NCBI RefSeq assembly: GCF_014529535.1
Contig: NW_023503501.1
Coordinates: 3,168,150-3,232,149 of the forward strand
DNA: 64,000 nucleotides
Direction: 5' to 3'
From: Bradysia coprophila
Lineage: Eukaryota; Arthropoda; Insecta; Diptera; Sciaridae
Under the pieces are notes generated by a model that saw only the letters and a list, made by a program, of their open reading frames with translations, was not told the origin of the DNA and ran no database searches. Positions 1-12,370 of the stretch are shown here, piece by piece. How positions within the stretch are numbered: the stretch's first letter is position 1; every line of letters begins with the position of its first letter. Both the position numbers and the translations under genes were made by a program.

Positions 1-2
1 GA

Positions 3-360
3 GTAACCCTTGTGCCATGTAGTCGTGGTCAAAAGCTCGTTTGGGATGCGACATGTTCCAACACACTTGCACCATATTATTTGAATCAATCATCTTCCAA
101 AAGCGGATCGGTCGCAGAATTGGCAGCAAAAAATAAACATCGAAAATACAAAGGACTATTGGAGTAGAATTTCTTGATCCTTCCATTTGCTGTGGAAACT
201 TTGGGGGTTTGGTGTTTAGAGGCGATAGATTTCATCGATAAACTCGGCAAGGAAATATCACAAACGTCCGAAAATATGAATGTAATATTTTATTATTTCT
301 GGTAGCGTTGTATTGCTGGGGAGAAATATTGTATATTTTATAAGCGCTTTATTTCTTGTA
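3..360 (+). pseudogene. Relic of a retroelement C-terminal region
   Basis: The third frame reads about 54 codons from the window edge to a TAG at 165-167, with the motif PCSRGQKLVWDATCSNTLAP near its start. It continues after that stop with FAVETLGVWCLEAIDFIDKL. A further frameshift near 305 is followed by a hydrophobic stretch. This order (PW.RG..L.WD.T..DTLA, an A-rich helix, then P.A.ETLG.W...A..F...LG) is one I recall from the C-terminal end of reverse-transcriptase-like ORFs that are repetitive in invertebrate genomes. The in-frame stop and frameshift show it is dead. The 5' part lies outside the window. The family name is uncertain; the match is by motif memory only. Confidence 0.5.
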
Positions 361-875
361 AAAAAAAACTTTTGTAATAAAAACCCTAATTTACCCTTGT
401 GACATTTGACAATAAAAAAAAACAGAAAAAATACTCAACATTTAATGGATAGTTTTGGCAGGGGGCAAATTGTAATGGTCGACTTAGAGATAAACGTCCT
501 ATTTTTGAATTCATTACCTATATTACTTCTGTGATAAATGTTTCGCCATTCTACACAGATGTAATTAACAATTAACTGCGATGGTAATATTCACCACCAT
601 TTCCTGCCCTATAACTTACCCCTATTTGTGATTGCGAAAAGTAGTGGTCCTTAACAGACTTATACGGATCTATAGACTGGTGGTCAACATGTTAGTTAGA
701 TTTAGAAGTATGTAGCTCACAACGCTACATATGACAGTAATTCATTTCTTCAGAAGGCTTGCAGTAAGTTACAATTATGGAAACTATTCTTAGAATATTT
801 CATGAATTTTTAGTAGTTTATTTCAGGGTCTACACGAATTTCTTTAGTGAAATCTGATGAAATTTAGTAAATTAT
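361..875. other. Intergenic, no gene seen
   Basis: AT-rich sequence with A-runs near 360-430, possibly the tail of the preceding retroelement relic. No splice-consistent exon or known repeat was recognised. Confidence 0.4.
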
Positions 876-876
876 T

Positions 877-993
877 GGTGTTGAGGTATTTCGCACCGCG
901 TCATTCACAATAACCCACAAAGTGACATTTTCCTTATACAAAATGTGTCTGTTTGTCAAGTATTGTGGATGGTGCGGCGCGAAATTCCTAGCA
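877..993. mobile_element. Foldback MITE, copy 1 (GGTGTTGAGG family)
   Basis: The left arm GGTGTTGAGGTATTTCGCAC with CGCGTCATTCACAAT is mirrored by ATTGTGGATGGTGCGGCGCGAAATTCCT on the right. The loop carries TTCCTTATACAAAATGTGTC. A second copy with better preserved ends lies at 3094-3198. It is non-coding and about 117 bp long. The transposase family is unknown and no clear target duplication was found. Confidence 0.7.
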
Positions 994-3093
994 GCCACAC
1001 AACAATATATTTTCATTTATTTTTTATGATTTACAGACCAATTAACAGGCCGTGGCCCAATAATAAATTAATCACTTTCCAGAGACGACTTTTCGCTAGC
1101 GAGGAATAATCATTGAAAAATACGCGTTTACATCAGGTCACATGAAAAATGTTTGACAGATGGTTCATCAATCTTCTGTCAATATTTTTCAATTATTTTG
1201 CATGGGTCAATTTTTTAAGCATTTTTCTCGAATCTCATATAAACAAATAAAAAAAAACTCCATGGGACATTCATCGGGTTGGATAAACTTCTTGTGCTAT
1301 TTTCGCAAACATCTCGACGTTATATTCGCACCATTGGCTTTCTATTAGTGTCCCTTCATCACTTTTATTTCACCAATTACAGTCCAAATTCCACTTTACA
1401 ATCATATGGAAATAAAATGGCAGATTTTCAAAACTCCCTTCTATGTACAGTTTTATTGGAGAGTCCTGGGAACGCCTTGTCATGCGCATAGAATCCAAGC
1501 TTTTCAATGTGAAATTAAGGATTCCCTTTCGTAGTAAATAAATGAAACTTGGTATTGGTATTGGTATTGGTATTGCCATTGTTCATACATAATCGTTATT
1601 TATTCTAATTTCTTCGCTATCAGATCGGCGAATACGGTTGATAGTTTTCCTCATATATATAATTTTCACTGTTATCGTCCACCCTTATGCGTCTATTATA
1701 TTTGGTCGTATCAGTTGATTTACAACGTTTCATATACGGTAAATGTTCAGACCCGTTTAAGCCAATATCATAAAAGCTGTTTATTTATGCAAACGAAACA
1801 CAAACAATATTGATAAATGAGAAAATGACGCATAATTGGTTTTTCCAGCATAAAAATTCAAATACACCATAACACCATAGAACATACAGACCTCGAATAT
1901 ACACACATGGATTGTGTTATCACCCCTATTTCGTTCAGGGCCAATATTCAGTCTGAAATGCTTGAAAAATTTGTATTATTGATCTCACCCTCATGTCGGG
2001 TACTGTTGTATTTTGTACTCATTTCCTAAATGAAGTACATACCCACAACCGTACAACCAGAATGTTTCACCGAACAAATGCGTTTCTATTTAAAATAAAA
2101 ATCATTTTCTGATAAGTTTCAATTGGGGAAAATTATCTATTATGCCGCCAGCATATTTTTGAATAATTTTCCTATTTAGAGCAACGAAACTATATATTGT
2201 GACGATAGTCAAACTTTATAAATACTTGAATGGAAAAATGTGTGGTGTTACCCATAAAAAGACCCGCGCAATGTGTTAACACACAACTTGAAATATTGAA
2301 AAATCGTGCAACATTGGTTTAGATGGTTTATTCACCCTTTTATTTCGAAATGTTTATGATATAATTTGACATCGTCCTTCATATGGGTAAATTAACGAAA
2401 ACTGTAATAAGGGAACCATGCCTTGAATGCAACAATATGTTATTAGTCTGGGTTTTATCTCGAGTTTTACTGTCTGATGGAATATCATAATTTTTGACAA
2501 CGTGGGGTGCGTTTTAGTGTACTAAAATAGTGAGTTTTGAGTTGTCGTTGTTTTTTTTTGTACTTTCCGATTTTCAAACAGTGTAACATTGCCACATGCT
2601 GGGTACGTTCTACGTTTGGTCTGAATTCAACAAATGTGCAAGGTTAATAAATTGTCTATATGTAGGCACTTAACAAGAAGGGAGAATGCTTTGATTGAAT
2701 TTGTTAATTGATGAAGAATAAAAATAGAAAATTTATTGTTACATTAAAGAGCATGCGTTCTGTTTAAATTTTAATTAATTAAATTAAAGCAAAAAGATGA
2801 AGGCTGTTTTCATAACAATCCAACATTTGAACAAAAAATAAAATAAATTTTGAATGGCGATCCAATGCAATTACGTTGGATTGGCGATTTAATTCGTTAA
2901 AAATATATTGTGGTTCTTGCCCCAAATGTAACAACGTAGAAAATTTACACCTAAAGACACGTTTTATTTATTTCTCAAAAATAACAAAAAGGCAAGTGCA
3001 GAAAGCCGTTGTCATTGTTATTCCACCAGACAAATTTTAAGTTGGAACACATGCGGAAGGAACATGTGAATGACAGCTGGCACATATGGGGAA
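994..3093. other. Intergenic, no gene seen
   Basis: AT-rich DNA with many stops in all frames. The only structure noted is a short TTGGTA hexanucleotide microsatellite at about 1549-1575. Small open frames around 1160-1580 show no recognisable protein family. Confidence 0.4.
1549..1575. repeat. TTGGTA microsatellite
   Basis: About four tandem copies of the hexamer TTGGTA, ending in TATTGCC. Confidence 0.8.
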
Positions 3094-3198
3094 GGTGTTG
3101 AGGAATTTCGCGCCGCCTCATTCACAATGATTTCCTTATACAAAATGTGTCATTTTGTCAAATATTGTGAATGACGCGGCACGAGATTCCTTAACACC
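3094..3198. mobile_element. Foldback MITE, copy 2 (GGTGTTGAGG family)
   Basis: The terminal inverted repeat is GGTGTTGAGGAAT on the left and ATTCCTTAACACC on the right. The inner arms CGCGCCGCCTCATTCACAAT and ATTGTGAATGACGCGGCACG extend the pairing to over 30 bp. The loop shares TTCCTTATACAAAATGTGTC with the copy at 877-993, so the two are the same family. Confidence 0.8.
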
Positions 3199-3704
3199 GT
3201 TGGTTTGCCTTACGGATGAAACGATAGAAATACAATGACAACGACTCTGCGTACTTGCCCTATACGAAGTTTTGCCTTACAGATCAAAATTTCCTCTCTC
3301 GATACTCTTTTCGCTGGTTCACCGCCAATATCGAATCAAAGTCGTTTGACGAATATGCCAAGAATTTAGCAGTAAAATGTTTTTGATGGATAGAGGTCCC
3401 CTATTGGAGGAGCTCTATTTAAGCAATGTTTGTCGCAGAAAAACAATAGAATTTCGTTTATAATAGTCCATTAAATTTGATTGACTAAATATGACCACAA
3501 AATAGTAGATTAAGTTTTTGTTTGGAACATTTTATTTTGCCAAATGAGGTCTTTTTACCTCGAGCCGAAAGCGATGGTTGCAACCACATACGGCAAAATA
3601 CAAAGTTACAAACAATTACGTAAGTTATTTACTCACTTTCCCCTGGGTAGTGAGTGTTAGCTCTCATATCAATGAAGGAATTACTCATTTCCCAGGGGGA
3701 ACAT

Positions 3705-4307
3705 TAGGGGTGTGCGGTGGATAAAGGTTCGACACTGGCGTAGTCCACAAAAAACTGTTATCATCCCTAGATGTCAAAAATCGATTTTTTTTTTTTATTC
3801 AATAACAACTTGCGACAAATCATAGAAACTAAAATTTCTAGTTTTCGGCCGCCCACATATTTCGACCTCTACCAAAAAACTTCTTTGAGATTTTTGCAGG
3901 CTTTATCAGTCCTATTCTACTAATTGGAGTCCAATGCAACAGAAAAAATAAAACCCGGAAGAAGTTTGTCGGAAAAGTCTTCTTCGTGAATCGTCAAAGT
4001 TCGCTGACTATGAAAATTGATAGCCTTCAACATTCCCAAGAATTTATGCCAACTTGAGCAAAAATTGAATTATTTACCTGATGAATTTACGAATTTTCAA
4101 GTTCAAGATCCACTCAATTTTTCATAGTCGGCGAACTTTGACGACTCACGAATACGACTTTTTCGTCATATTTATTTTTTCGGTTTTTATTTTTTCCAGT
4201 TAAATTGGACCCCAATTAGTCGAATAAGACTAATACAGCTTGACATCTAGGGACGATAACAATTTTTTGTGGACCAGTCTCGATCCTTCATCCATCGCAC
4301 ACCCCTA
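3705..4307. mobile_element. hAT-like foldback element with 8-bp target duplication
   Basis: The ends are TAGGGGTGTGCG and CGCACACCCCTA, a perfect 12-bp inverted repeat that fits the hAT end consensus. GGGAACAT occurs immediately outside each end (3697-3704 and 4308-4315), a perfect 8-bp target duplication. Pairing continues inward: TAGTCCACAAAAAACTGTTATC on the left answers GATAACAATTTTTTGTGGAC on the right, and the CGTCAAAGTTCGCTGACTATG region answers CATAGTCGGCGAACTTTGACG. The 603-bp element is therefore close to one long palindrome. It has no transposase frame and would need a transposase in trans. Confidence 0.9.
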
Positions 4308-4315
4308 GGGAACAT

Positions 4316-7300
4316 CAGTAAATAAATTTTTGTGGATAAACCGATTCTAGTTCTTTCATAATTTAATTTATTAGTACAAAGATTTCACAGAGTATCACAG
4401 TGATGTGTCGTTGCAATAAATGCAACTTTTGTGTTTTTTAATACAGTCTGTTGAATCTCGAACAATGAGTGTTTTCACTGGTCGAAGTAAAGAGAATCAA
4501 AGTACCCTTTTGAATTAAACCGATTCGAGTTACCCTTGCAAATGGGTATAAATATACAATGTTTTTCCTACAAAATAGGCAGAATAAATATAACTGTTCA
4601 GCGGGCAACAAGCCCCAATAGAAGTGTTTATGTCTCAAAGTAAGGGTCTTAGTACGACATTACTAAAGCCAGTTGGAAAGTAGAAGATGTGCCGTTGGCC
4701 CAAGCAAAGCCACCGAAAAGGAAATTGCCCTTCATAGGTAGTTGAAGGTTCCACAGTCAGAAACAGTGAAATCTCAGCAACAATTTGCTTCTACTGTTTT
4801 TCAGCTGATCGACACATTCAATGAAAGTCGATTGGTTTTTTGTTTAACTTTATCTATAAATTAATACCAGCCCTGATCGTAAGAGTCGTGTTACAAACAT
4901 TAATCATCACAAACGTTGGTGTCCACTATCAAAATTCCTTTTGACCAAAAACCAAAATAAAATGATCGACACACGTAACAACAAAAACGGCACTATTGGA
5001 CAGCACAGACTTTACTACCACGAATACGATGTCCTAAAACTTCTAAAAAAATTCCTGTGCACTTCAAACGCAACAATGCTTTTCATTCAGTGTGTCAACA
5101 CAATTGTTGCCCGATAAGCAGTGACCCAATACGGTTGTCTTATCATTGATTTCTCTTAATAGAAGTTCTTCAACGAACCGAAAGTATCGGATTACGTTCT
5201 GTAAAGTCGATTCAAATTAAAATCGAATCTATATCGTGTGTGCACACTTCTTGGTGGTGTCTTTTGTCTTGTTTTTCTTGCATCGAGTATACAATACACG
5301 TGTAGGTAACATTATAAGTGTGTACTCTGTGTACAGCGGAGACCAGCATAAAAATGTGTAAGGAAGAGAAATCTGATAATAATTGGGAAGCAAACGCTAT
5401 AAAGCAAATTTTATTATTTGTTTTCGTTGGTAATGAGAAGGGAAAGGCAAAGCGGTTTATTTCAATCGAATGGTTTGTTGTAAAATATTTACAGTTTTAT
5501 AAAAGTTCATTTGATTCTGTGAATTCTGTCAAATTTGTTCTGCATTTCCATGTAAACCGAGTAAAACTTTCTCACGAGAAGTCTCACCCTAACTAAAATA
5601 TGCGATGTATCCTTCAAAATGGTAATTGAACATATGCAGGTCATGGAACAGAGATTCAATTTGAATAACAATTTAAACGAAATGTCCAACGTAAAATAAG
5701 GATATTTTCACCTTCCCACAATTTAAAATGTAAATCAAATTTCCAATGGAAATATTTATTCATATGAACCATTTCCTTCAACCCCTTGGCCCATGACGAG
5801 ACCTCAGTAAAAATCATAGCGAATGAGTTCTTGTACAAACACACTTGTTGTTCCGTTAAAGAAACAAAAAAAAAACACGACAGCGTCCCATTAATATAAA
5901 ACGTAACATCGTGCGTACATAACCATGAATCCAATTAACCACTTGCTGCAAATAAACAATGTGTTCAACAGCAACCCCTAAAATGTAATATTCCCCTTTA
6001 TCATCAACCATAAACGATCATTTACATTAATTCGAATGAAATAAATTTACCGCTTCGATTCATTTGTTTATCGTAGGAAATGGTGACACAGGTGAAGACA
6101 TGACAAGGTTTTGACTGATCATTTGTTTTATGACGTTGTAAAGTTGTAAAGAAGTTCATTCATATAAAAGCCTAAATGAAGCTGACAATTCTCAATTCTC
6201 ATAGCCCTCTTTACCCCATTTACAATTTTTGTATTTAAAAAAAATCGAAATGAGCGGAGCAAACTACCTTTATTGTAACGAGCGAATTATAATAAAAATG
6301 AAATTTCAATGATTTCGCTTTATTTCCAATAGGTTAACGGTGGTTTTACTTCTGAAGTGTCAAAAATCTTCTATTGACATTGTCAGACTATTCGAAACGA
6401 AGTTTAATCAATGAAACTTCATTTTTCCTATAATTCACTAATTGGACGTGTCCCCTTTCTGCATTTAGATAATCACACACAAGTTATGTCAAGGTTAGAC
6501 TATTGTATGATAAAATAAGACGGTAATCCCACAAAATGCTATATTCGTTACATTTTCTTGCGACCAACGGGTATCAATTAGTTGGTCTTTGCATTCATTC
6601 GTTAGAATATTTTCACTTTTCATTTTCAAATGTTAAATATTAAAATTCAATCGTTTTAAATAAAGGTAAATTATCCTTTGTTCCTCTTCGGGAATTACTC
6701 GTAATGTTAATTTATGCATAAAATGCATTTCCGGCAGGATGCCTCAACAATTTATAATTGTTATTTTTCAGACTCAGAACATTGGTTATTTTTCTAAGCT
6801 GATTTGGTTGGTACAAATTCATTCCGCTAACACACCCTTAGATGGGATGGTTAACTACTTTGAAATTTGTGATTGTTTCACTTTGTCAAATAACCTCGTC
6901 GGCGTCGTCCTGGTCGTAGTTATTTATTATAGTGAATAATTACAATTGGTAGAAGAACTACGAATATTTAACCATCAAACTGATATATATTTACCTGGAC
7001 TTCTGAAACCTAATATTGTAACCTTTTGTTATTATTGTTTGGCAATTGTAAATGATATAGACAAATCTCCGTACAATGAATATGACAGCAGTAATAGGCA
7101 AACAGAGCCTGAAGTAATGAATATAAGTGAGTCAGTTCATAACGACTTTGTCAGGAATTTGGTGATTTTACAGCCATTTTTCGTTGAAAAAAGGCGACAG
7201 AATCACAATTAGATAGACGCTGGCGCACATTGTTAGTAAATAATTTATTGGAATTGGAGGAATCAAACTCAAAATCGTGTCTTTATGATATGCAGAAACA

Positions 7301-7955
7301 AAACGTTTAGAAACGACAAAGAATTTGCAGCGAAAAAATCAGTGCTTGGTTCAGTGCTATGAACAGTAAATATTACAGTGGGCAGTGGATATTACAGTAA
7401 TAGTATAATAACCGAAATGAGCTTAGAAACTCTTTTTCCCTTCACTTAGATACTACATATTTCCGACCCACAGAATCCACTTCCGCATATGTATGTAAAT
7501 ATTGTTAGAAATTTCGTACATGCTTTGCATACTTTTTGCACATGACATGCATACGTTGACTCGTGTATCAGACGAGACGTAACAGCCGGTTAATATACTA
7601 AATATTAGAATATTAGTATTTGTGGGTTGAACAACGGTTTAAACGTGAAAAAATTTCCAAGTTTTTGTTAAGTATGTGCCCATACATGTTTGGAAATTTG
7701 GAGGCTTTTTGACGTTGGAAAAATTAGTGTTCGTGCTAGGAGCAGTGCTATGGTCAAATCCATATATCGTCGTCAGAACACTAGACAGAGCTCATTCCTT
7801 ATTCTTGTTATGTTATCGTTGTCTATAACAGATGACCAGCCGTATTAAAGTGATCTGAAAAGGCTTTAAATAATAGCCTAATGTCGAACAACAAAGGAAA
7901 TAGTAGATTATTGCACTTGCCTTAAAACATACTCTTTAAAAAAATTTACGTGTTA
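4316..7955. other. Intergenic, no gene seen
   Basis: AT-rich sequence. Open frames up to 92 codons occur (for example 5318-5596 and 5656-5934) but they overlap on both strands and have no recognisable domain or splice context. Short dispersed repeats occur: GTGCTTGGTTCAGTGCTATG near 7340, which reappears inverted near 9868, and GTGCTAGGAGCAGTGCTAT near 7735, which reappears near 53513. Confidence 0.4.
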
Positions 7956-8095
7956 CGGCATGTTTCATTTTCATTTTACATTGCCTAATCACGTAAATCA
8001 TTGTACTTACGACGTTCCAAGTTGCTATTTGACAAGTGGGGAACACCCCACTTATCAAATACACAACTTGGAACCTCGGAAGTCATATACTATTT
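7956..8095. repeat. GTTCCAAGTTG hairpin repeat, copy 1
   Basis: ATGTTTCATTTTCATTTTACATTGCC is followed by a strong hairpin. Its outer arms are GTTCCAAGTTG and CAACTTGGAAC. Its inner arms are ATTTGACAAGTGGGG and CCCCACTTATCAAAT. The leading block and the outer arms recur at 15597-15695. The open frame over it (7960-8163) is a by-product of the repeat. Confidence 0.65.
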
Positions 8096-9955
8096 TTATA
8101 CAAGAATGCAATAAGGAATGTGGCGCACCTCTATGTAATGAGGTTATTATCAAGCTCCTGTAAAGTGGCTACTTTTGCAGTAATTTGTTTACCGTTGACC
8201 ATTGCATACGTATGAAAGAATGATACCGTGGAATTATCTTGGTCTACAAGTTGAAATATCGTCCGCTTATGTATGTGTGTGTACAGTGTTAAATTAATGA
8301 TGCTTATACCGTCCGTTGTTCTCCAATGTCGACATACCTTCCACTCGCATTAATCATCCACAATTGTAGGACCAAAACTGTAGGTTCTCTTAAAAATATA
8401 AATTGTTCTAATGCTTCTTTACTCCGACCATACCGACCAACGTGATAGATTTGCTTGTGTGGGGGAGGGGGAAAGTATCGATGCTTGCCGACTCGGTAAG
8501 ACCGAGTCAGTGTAAACTAATGTCGAGTCTATTTTCTATAAACGAATAGGGAACACGTAATTGTTTTTTTTTCCACAAGATTTGGTTTCTATTCCAAAAA
8601 CGAAGAAATGCAATACCTTAAAAGTAACCAAAGCACACAAAGAACTTCACGAAATGAAAGGCCGGCCATAGATGATGGAATTACCATAAAAATAAAAGAA
8701 TTAAATTGTAATTTACGCTCCATTAACAACAAAAAAAAATTATAGAAACTAGAGGTTTTTGAACCCAAAAAGCACATCAAGATTCGAGATTACATAAAAA
8801 TGTTTTTATTTTTTTGGTATTTTCTTTCGCTGTGGTGTGGTTCCGCAGAAGTCGTAATATTTTGGCTGTTTGAGTATGGTTGGACAAGACAAGGTACGAA
8901 TGAAATTTATGGAGGAACGCTTACGCCTTTCAAGAATATATTCATTAAAGTCCATTTATATGATTTAAAGTTAGAATATTCATCTCAATGAAGGTTAAGA
9001 ATATTATTTAGACATAAGTAATAGGATGAAAAAGTCCACAAAATTTAGTGCTTACATGCTTTCTATCTTGACCCACAAAAGTTATTAAATTAAAATTAAT
9101 TTTTCGACTATTTCGAGAGGAAAGACTCTTCAATTTTTTTTAATGTCTCTATGCATACATTATCACAGATACTATGATATGGGCAAGCCTGAAGAGGTTT
9201 ATTTCCTTTTAAATTTAAAATCAACATTATTAAAATTTACAGTTAAGTTATTCAGATACATATATAATGTGTACTATGCCACAGTGCATTGTGTGGTTGG
9301 AATACATTTACCTTCTCAGCACACACCACTCACTGACGATATAAACAGAAATTTGAGAACAAGAAACACGGACTGTATCTAAACTATGCAATGCGTGTAC
9401 ACAACGAGCTCATTCTTTTATGTAATTTTATTCTTATAGTCACCGCGAGGGCCATCTCCTCTTCTGCTTTTAAGTACAAGGACACAATTTTCGAAGATTT
9501 AAATATATTTAAAACTCAAAATTACCTAACAAACGCAAATAAATAAAAATGACAAAAGATCTAAGCATCAGTGTCCCTTGAGAAGTAACTTTTTTCTTGA
9601 AGGACACCAACGTGTTCGTCAAAACGTCAAAACAGACTGATATTGATTTATAAGAAAGTTTAAATCGACAAAATAAATAGGAATTAAGCAGCATGTAAGA
9701 ACAGGATTCATCTCGGGAAACACACTGTAACTCAAGCACCAGAACAGAATTTAAGCAAGGGGCCTGCTCGGCACAGTAGTCAGAATTTCTCACCCAAATT
9801 AAGTTTTAATGTTGGTATAACGCCACTGCCTTCCCCAAAAATAAGTGGCCAAATGACCGTTACCATAGCACTGAACCAAGCACGAGAACAGAATTTTCAA
9901 TTTTTAGAGAGAAGAAGAGCAAAGGGATTACTTTCCGTTAAAAATCTGTTCTAGT
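8096..9955. other. Intergenic, no gene seen
   Basis: AT-rich sequence with a small hairpin GACTCGGTAAGACCGAGTC near 8489. Several open frames of 60-95 codons occur with no recognisable family. The inverted copy of GTGCTTGGTTCAGTGCTATGG lies near 9868-9890. Confidence 0.4.
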
Positions 9956-10083
9956 CATAGAGTTATACTCGAGAGGAGGCATGGAGGCGCTGTCGATCAA
10001 AGAAAACCAGAAAAATATAAGGGAAGCCAGACATGTTCAAATAATGACAGCGTCACCTTGACACCTCTAGATGTAACCCTGTG
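9956..10083. mobile_element. CATAGAG MITE, copy 1
   Basis: It starts CATAGAGTTATACTCGAGAG and ends CCTCTAGATGTAACCCTGTG, an imperfect inverted repeat. The flanks are GTTCTAGT (9948-9955) and GTTCTAGA (10084-10091), a 7-of-8 duplication. The second copy at 20449-20577 has the same length and internal motifs (GGCGCTG near the left arm, ACATGTT and ATGACAGCG near the right arm). It is probably a hAT-type non-autonomous element. Confidence 0.75.
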
Positions 10084-10091
10084 GTTCTAGA

Positions 10092-11610
10092 AATTGGTTC
10101 AGTGCCATTAAATATATTTGTTCTGGTGTGGTGCTTGGTTTGCCGTGCGTTGTCTCGGCCTCGGATTTTTTTCGGTAAAGAGTTCAGAGTGATTCAAATT
10201 ATCGACACTCGAACGTCTTGTAATCGATTTATTGCGACCTGTTGTTGTTCTCAAACATTTTCAATAACAGTTTATGGACCATTACGACAATCGATTACTA
10301 AGAGAACACCTAGCCCTAACACGATTGAGTGAGAGATTTTTAAATCTTTTTTGTCAGTTTCGTGAGGAGTAATAACAGAAATGAAGCCTGAACGTTTTTT
10401 TTTACATTTGCGTCTAGATTCTGCGACTATACAAATTTTGATTCGTGGCATTACCCGAAAACTTCTTGACATTTTTTGTAGCATCCGCAATAAGCCACCA
10501 TTGGCCATCATTTGCGTTTGAATCGAAAAATTACTCAAACACATGTTACACACAAAAAACAATAAGTAAAAAAAATTAAGATTAACAAAAGCATTTCCAA
10601 ACACACAGGTTATACATCCAAAAGCAACAGGTCCCTGTTTCTATTAAGTTTTACAAATTCAACTTCTCTCTTCGCTATCTACGTATGCTTTTTTATAGCC
10701 TTTCATGTGAAGTGTATCTTCTATTCAAATTCCATTTGAATCGGACTCACACACTACCGACTTATTCACATATATGATCCCCGTTCTTACACATTTTTTT
10801 TTCTCTCGTAATAAGGTGCTTTTACTATAATTTACCTGATGGTATTGTTGGCTTGAATTATTTTTCATTTACAGGTAGGTATAACGTATCTACGTATATA
10901 CATGCATACGTTCAGATATGATGTATTTCCACCGTGGTACTCTTTCTTATTCATCAGCATGTTGAATAATATTATTTTGTAAAGTTTCACATGTTCCGGA
11001 TGACTATAAAAAAAATAATAATAATAACACGGTTATTAACAGCACAGTCAACTTTAGTGTGATGTTGAAATGGATGTCCTCTTTTAAATTTATTTATTTT
11101 GTGTTCTTAAGCGTGCGATATGCATTGAATTTTAGCAACCAAATAGTGGTCGACGACATCGGCAGTTAGTGTTCGTCGCACAACATTTATTTCGTACGAT
11201 ATACAGAAGTCCTCGCGAATGTAGGTGTTTAAAACGATGCGTAAATTTTCTAAATTAAACTCAGTGACTGAAAGTCGAAACCATAGTTCATATTATCAAA
11301 CCACTTCTTAACTAAGAAGAACTGGTTATTGTTCTATCGGGAGGAGGAGATAGGAACTTCTAACACACCGATTTTTGTCTTCAAATAATGTCTTTTCCTT
11401 CTCAATTACAGGTGTACACTTTGGCCCAACATGCTTGTATCCATATTTTATTTATCTAGTTTACTCCACGACTCCACCCCACTTGTTTACATTATGTTCC
11501 AGAATTATTAAACGAGTTCAGTGTTTTCATAAACTATTTTAACTAAGAAACGGAATAAAGGTAAAGCTTACGATCAATACAAGTTTGTAATTGTTTAGGA
11601 TGGGTTATAG
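10092..11610. other. Intergenic, no gene seen
   Basis: AT-rich sequence. Open frames at 10081-10332 and 10272-10604 (opposite strands, up to 110 codons) overlap and show no family resemblance. Confidence 0.4.
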
Positions 11611-11614
11611 TTAT

Positions 11615-12175
11615 TTGGTCACTAAGTGAAATTTCCCACTTTTTTCCCTTTATGTGTTAACACAAACAACGTTTTTACAACAAAGGTTCCCGAAGTTTCA
11701 GATGCGGTGAGAAAATAATGGTTTTTATAACGCAGGTGAGAAAATAGTGATTTTCTCGACTCATGTGAATCGTCAGAAGCCTTTGTTGTGAAAAGCGTTG
11801 TGGTAATCGAGGGAACAAAAGTAGCAAATTTCATTTTCTCGGGTGAATTGTGGCACTCGCTACGTTCTGGCCAACAACACCCTCGAAACACAATTTTTTT
11901 CATCCCCGTCATAGGTAATGCGAAAATAGTGTTTTGTTGACGATTGTCGAATGACATTTTCTAATAAGAAAAGTGCAGCACTTTCTTTCCCATTGGGAGA
12001 AAATAGAATTTTTCTCACTTGAACTGTCATTTTGTTTATGTTGTTGAAAATGTAGTAACAACAAAATCTCTACGAGAAAAGTGTGACGCAGTCTTTGTAG
12101 TACAATTTCTAAAATGAATGATATCGCTAGAGTTGACGCTTTCAGATTCGTTACGCAAAAATTAAATTGGACCAA
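11615..12175. repeat. Mid-length dispersed repeat, copy 1
   Basis: The block contains CATTTTCTCGGGTGAATTGTGGCACTCGCTACG and, further on, AATTTTTCTCACTTGAACTG with TCATTTTGTTTATG. The same phrases recur around 39760-40330 (GCTACGCTCTAGCCACAA; and in the opposite sense ACATAAACAAAATGACAATTCAAGTGAGAAA). A weaker relative covers about 31950-32350. Overlapping open frames on the minus strand (11622-11957 and 11909-12175) are a consequence of the repeat and are not taken as genes. Confidence 0.5.
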
Positions 12176-12213
12176 TTGAACACACTAAGCTGGCTTAGTT
12201 GTCCTCATCATCT

Positions 12214-12370
12214 AAAAAAAAATGACTGAAAACAACAAAAATTTTATAAAAAAAAATCTGCGTCGCAAAGTGGCAGATGTTGAGGAATAGATCTACAAGA
12301 AAATTTATCTGTCACATGCAACGCAGACTTTTTTGGTCAAATTTTTGTTGTTTTCAGTCAAATTTTTTTA
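12214..12370. mobile_element. Foldback element (ACTGAAAACAACAAAAATTT arms)
   Basis: The left arm GACTGAAAACAACAAAAATT followed by a run of A and TCTGCGTCGC is answered on the right by GCAACGCAGACTTTTTT and AAATTTTTGTTGTTTTCAGTC. Arms are about 50 bp with a loop of about 50 bp. No target duplication was seen and the family is unknown. Confidence 0.75.

Noticed and set aside
7960..8163. Cys-containing 67-codon frame
   Set aside because: Lies over a hairpin repeat that recurs at 15597-15695 without the frame.
11622..12175. Two overlapping minus frames of 88 and 111 codons
   Set aside because: Located in a dispersed repeat shared with 39.7-40.3 kb, where the frames are not conserved.
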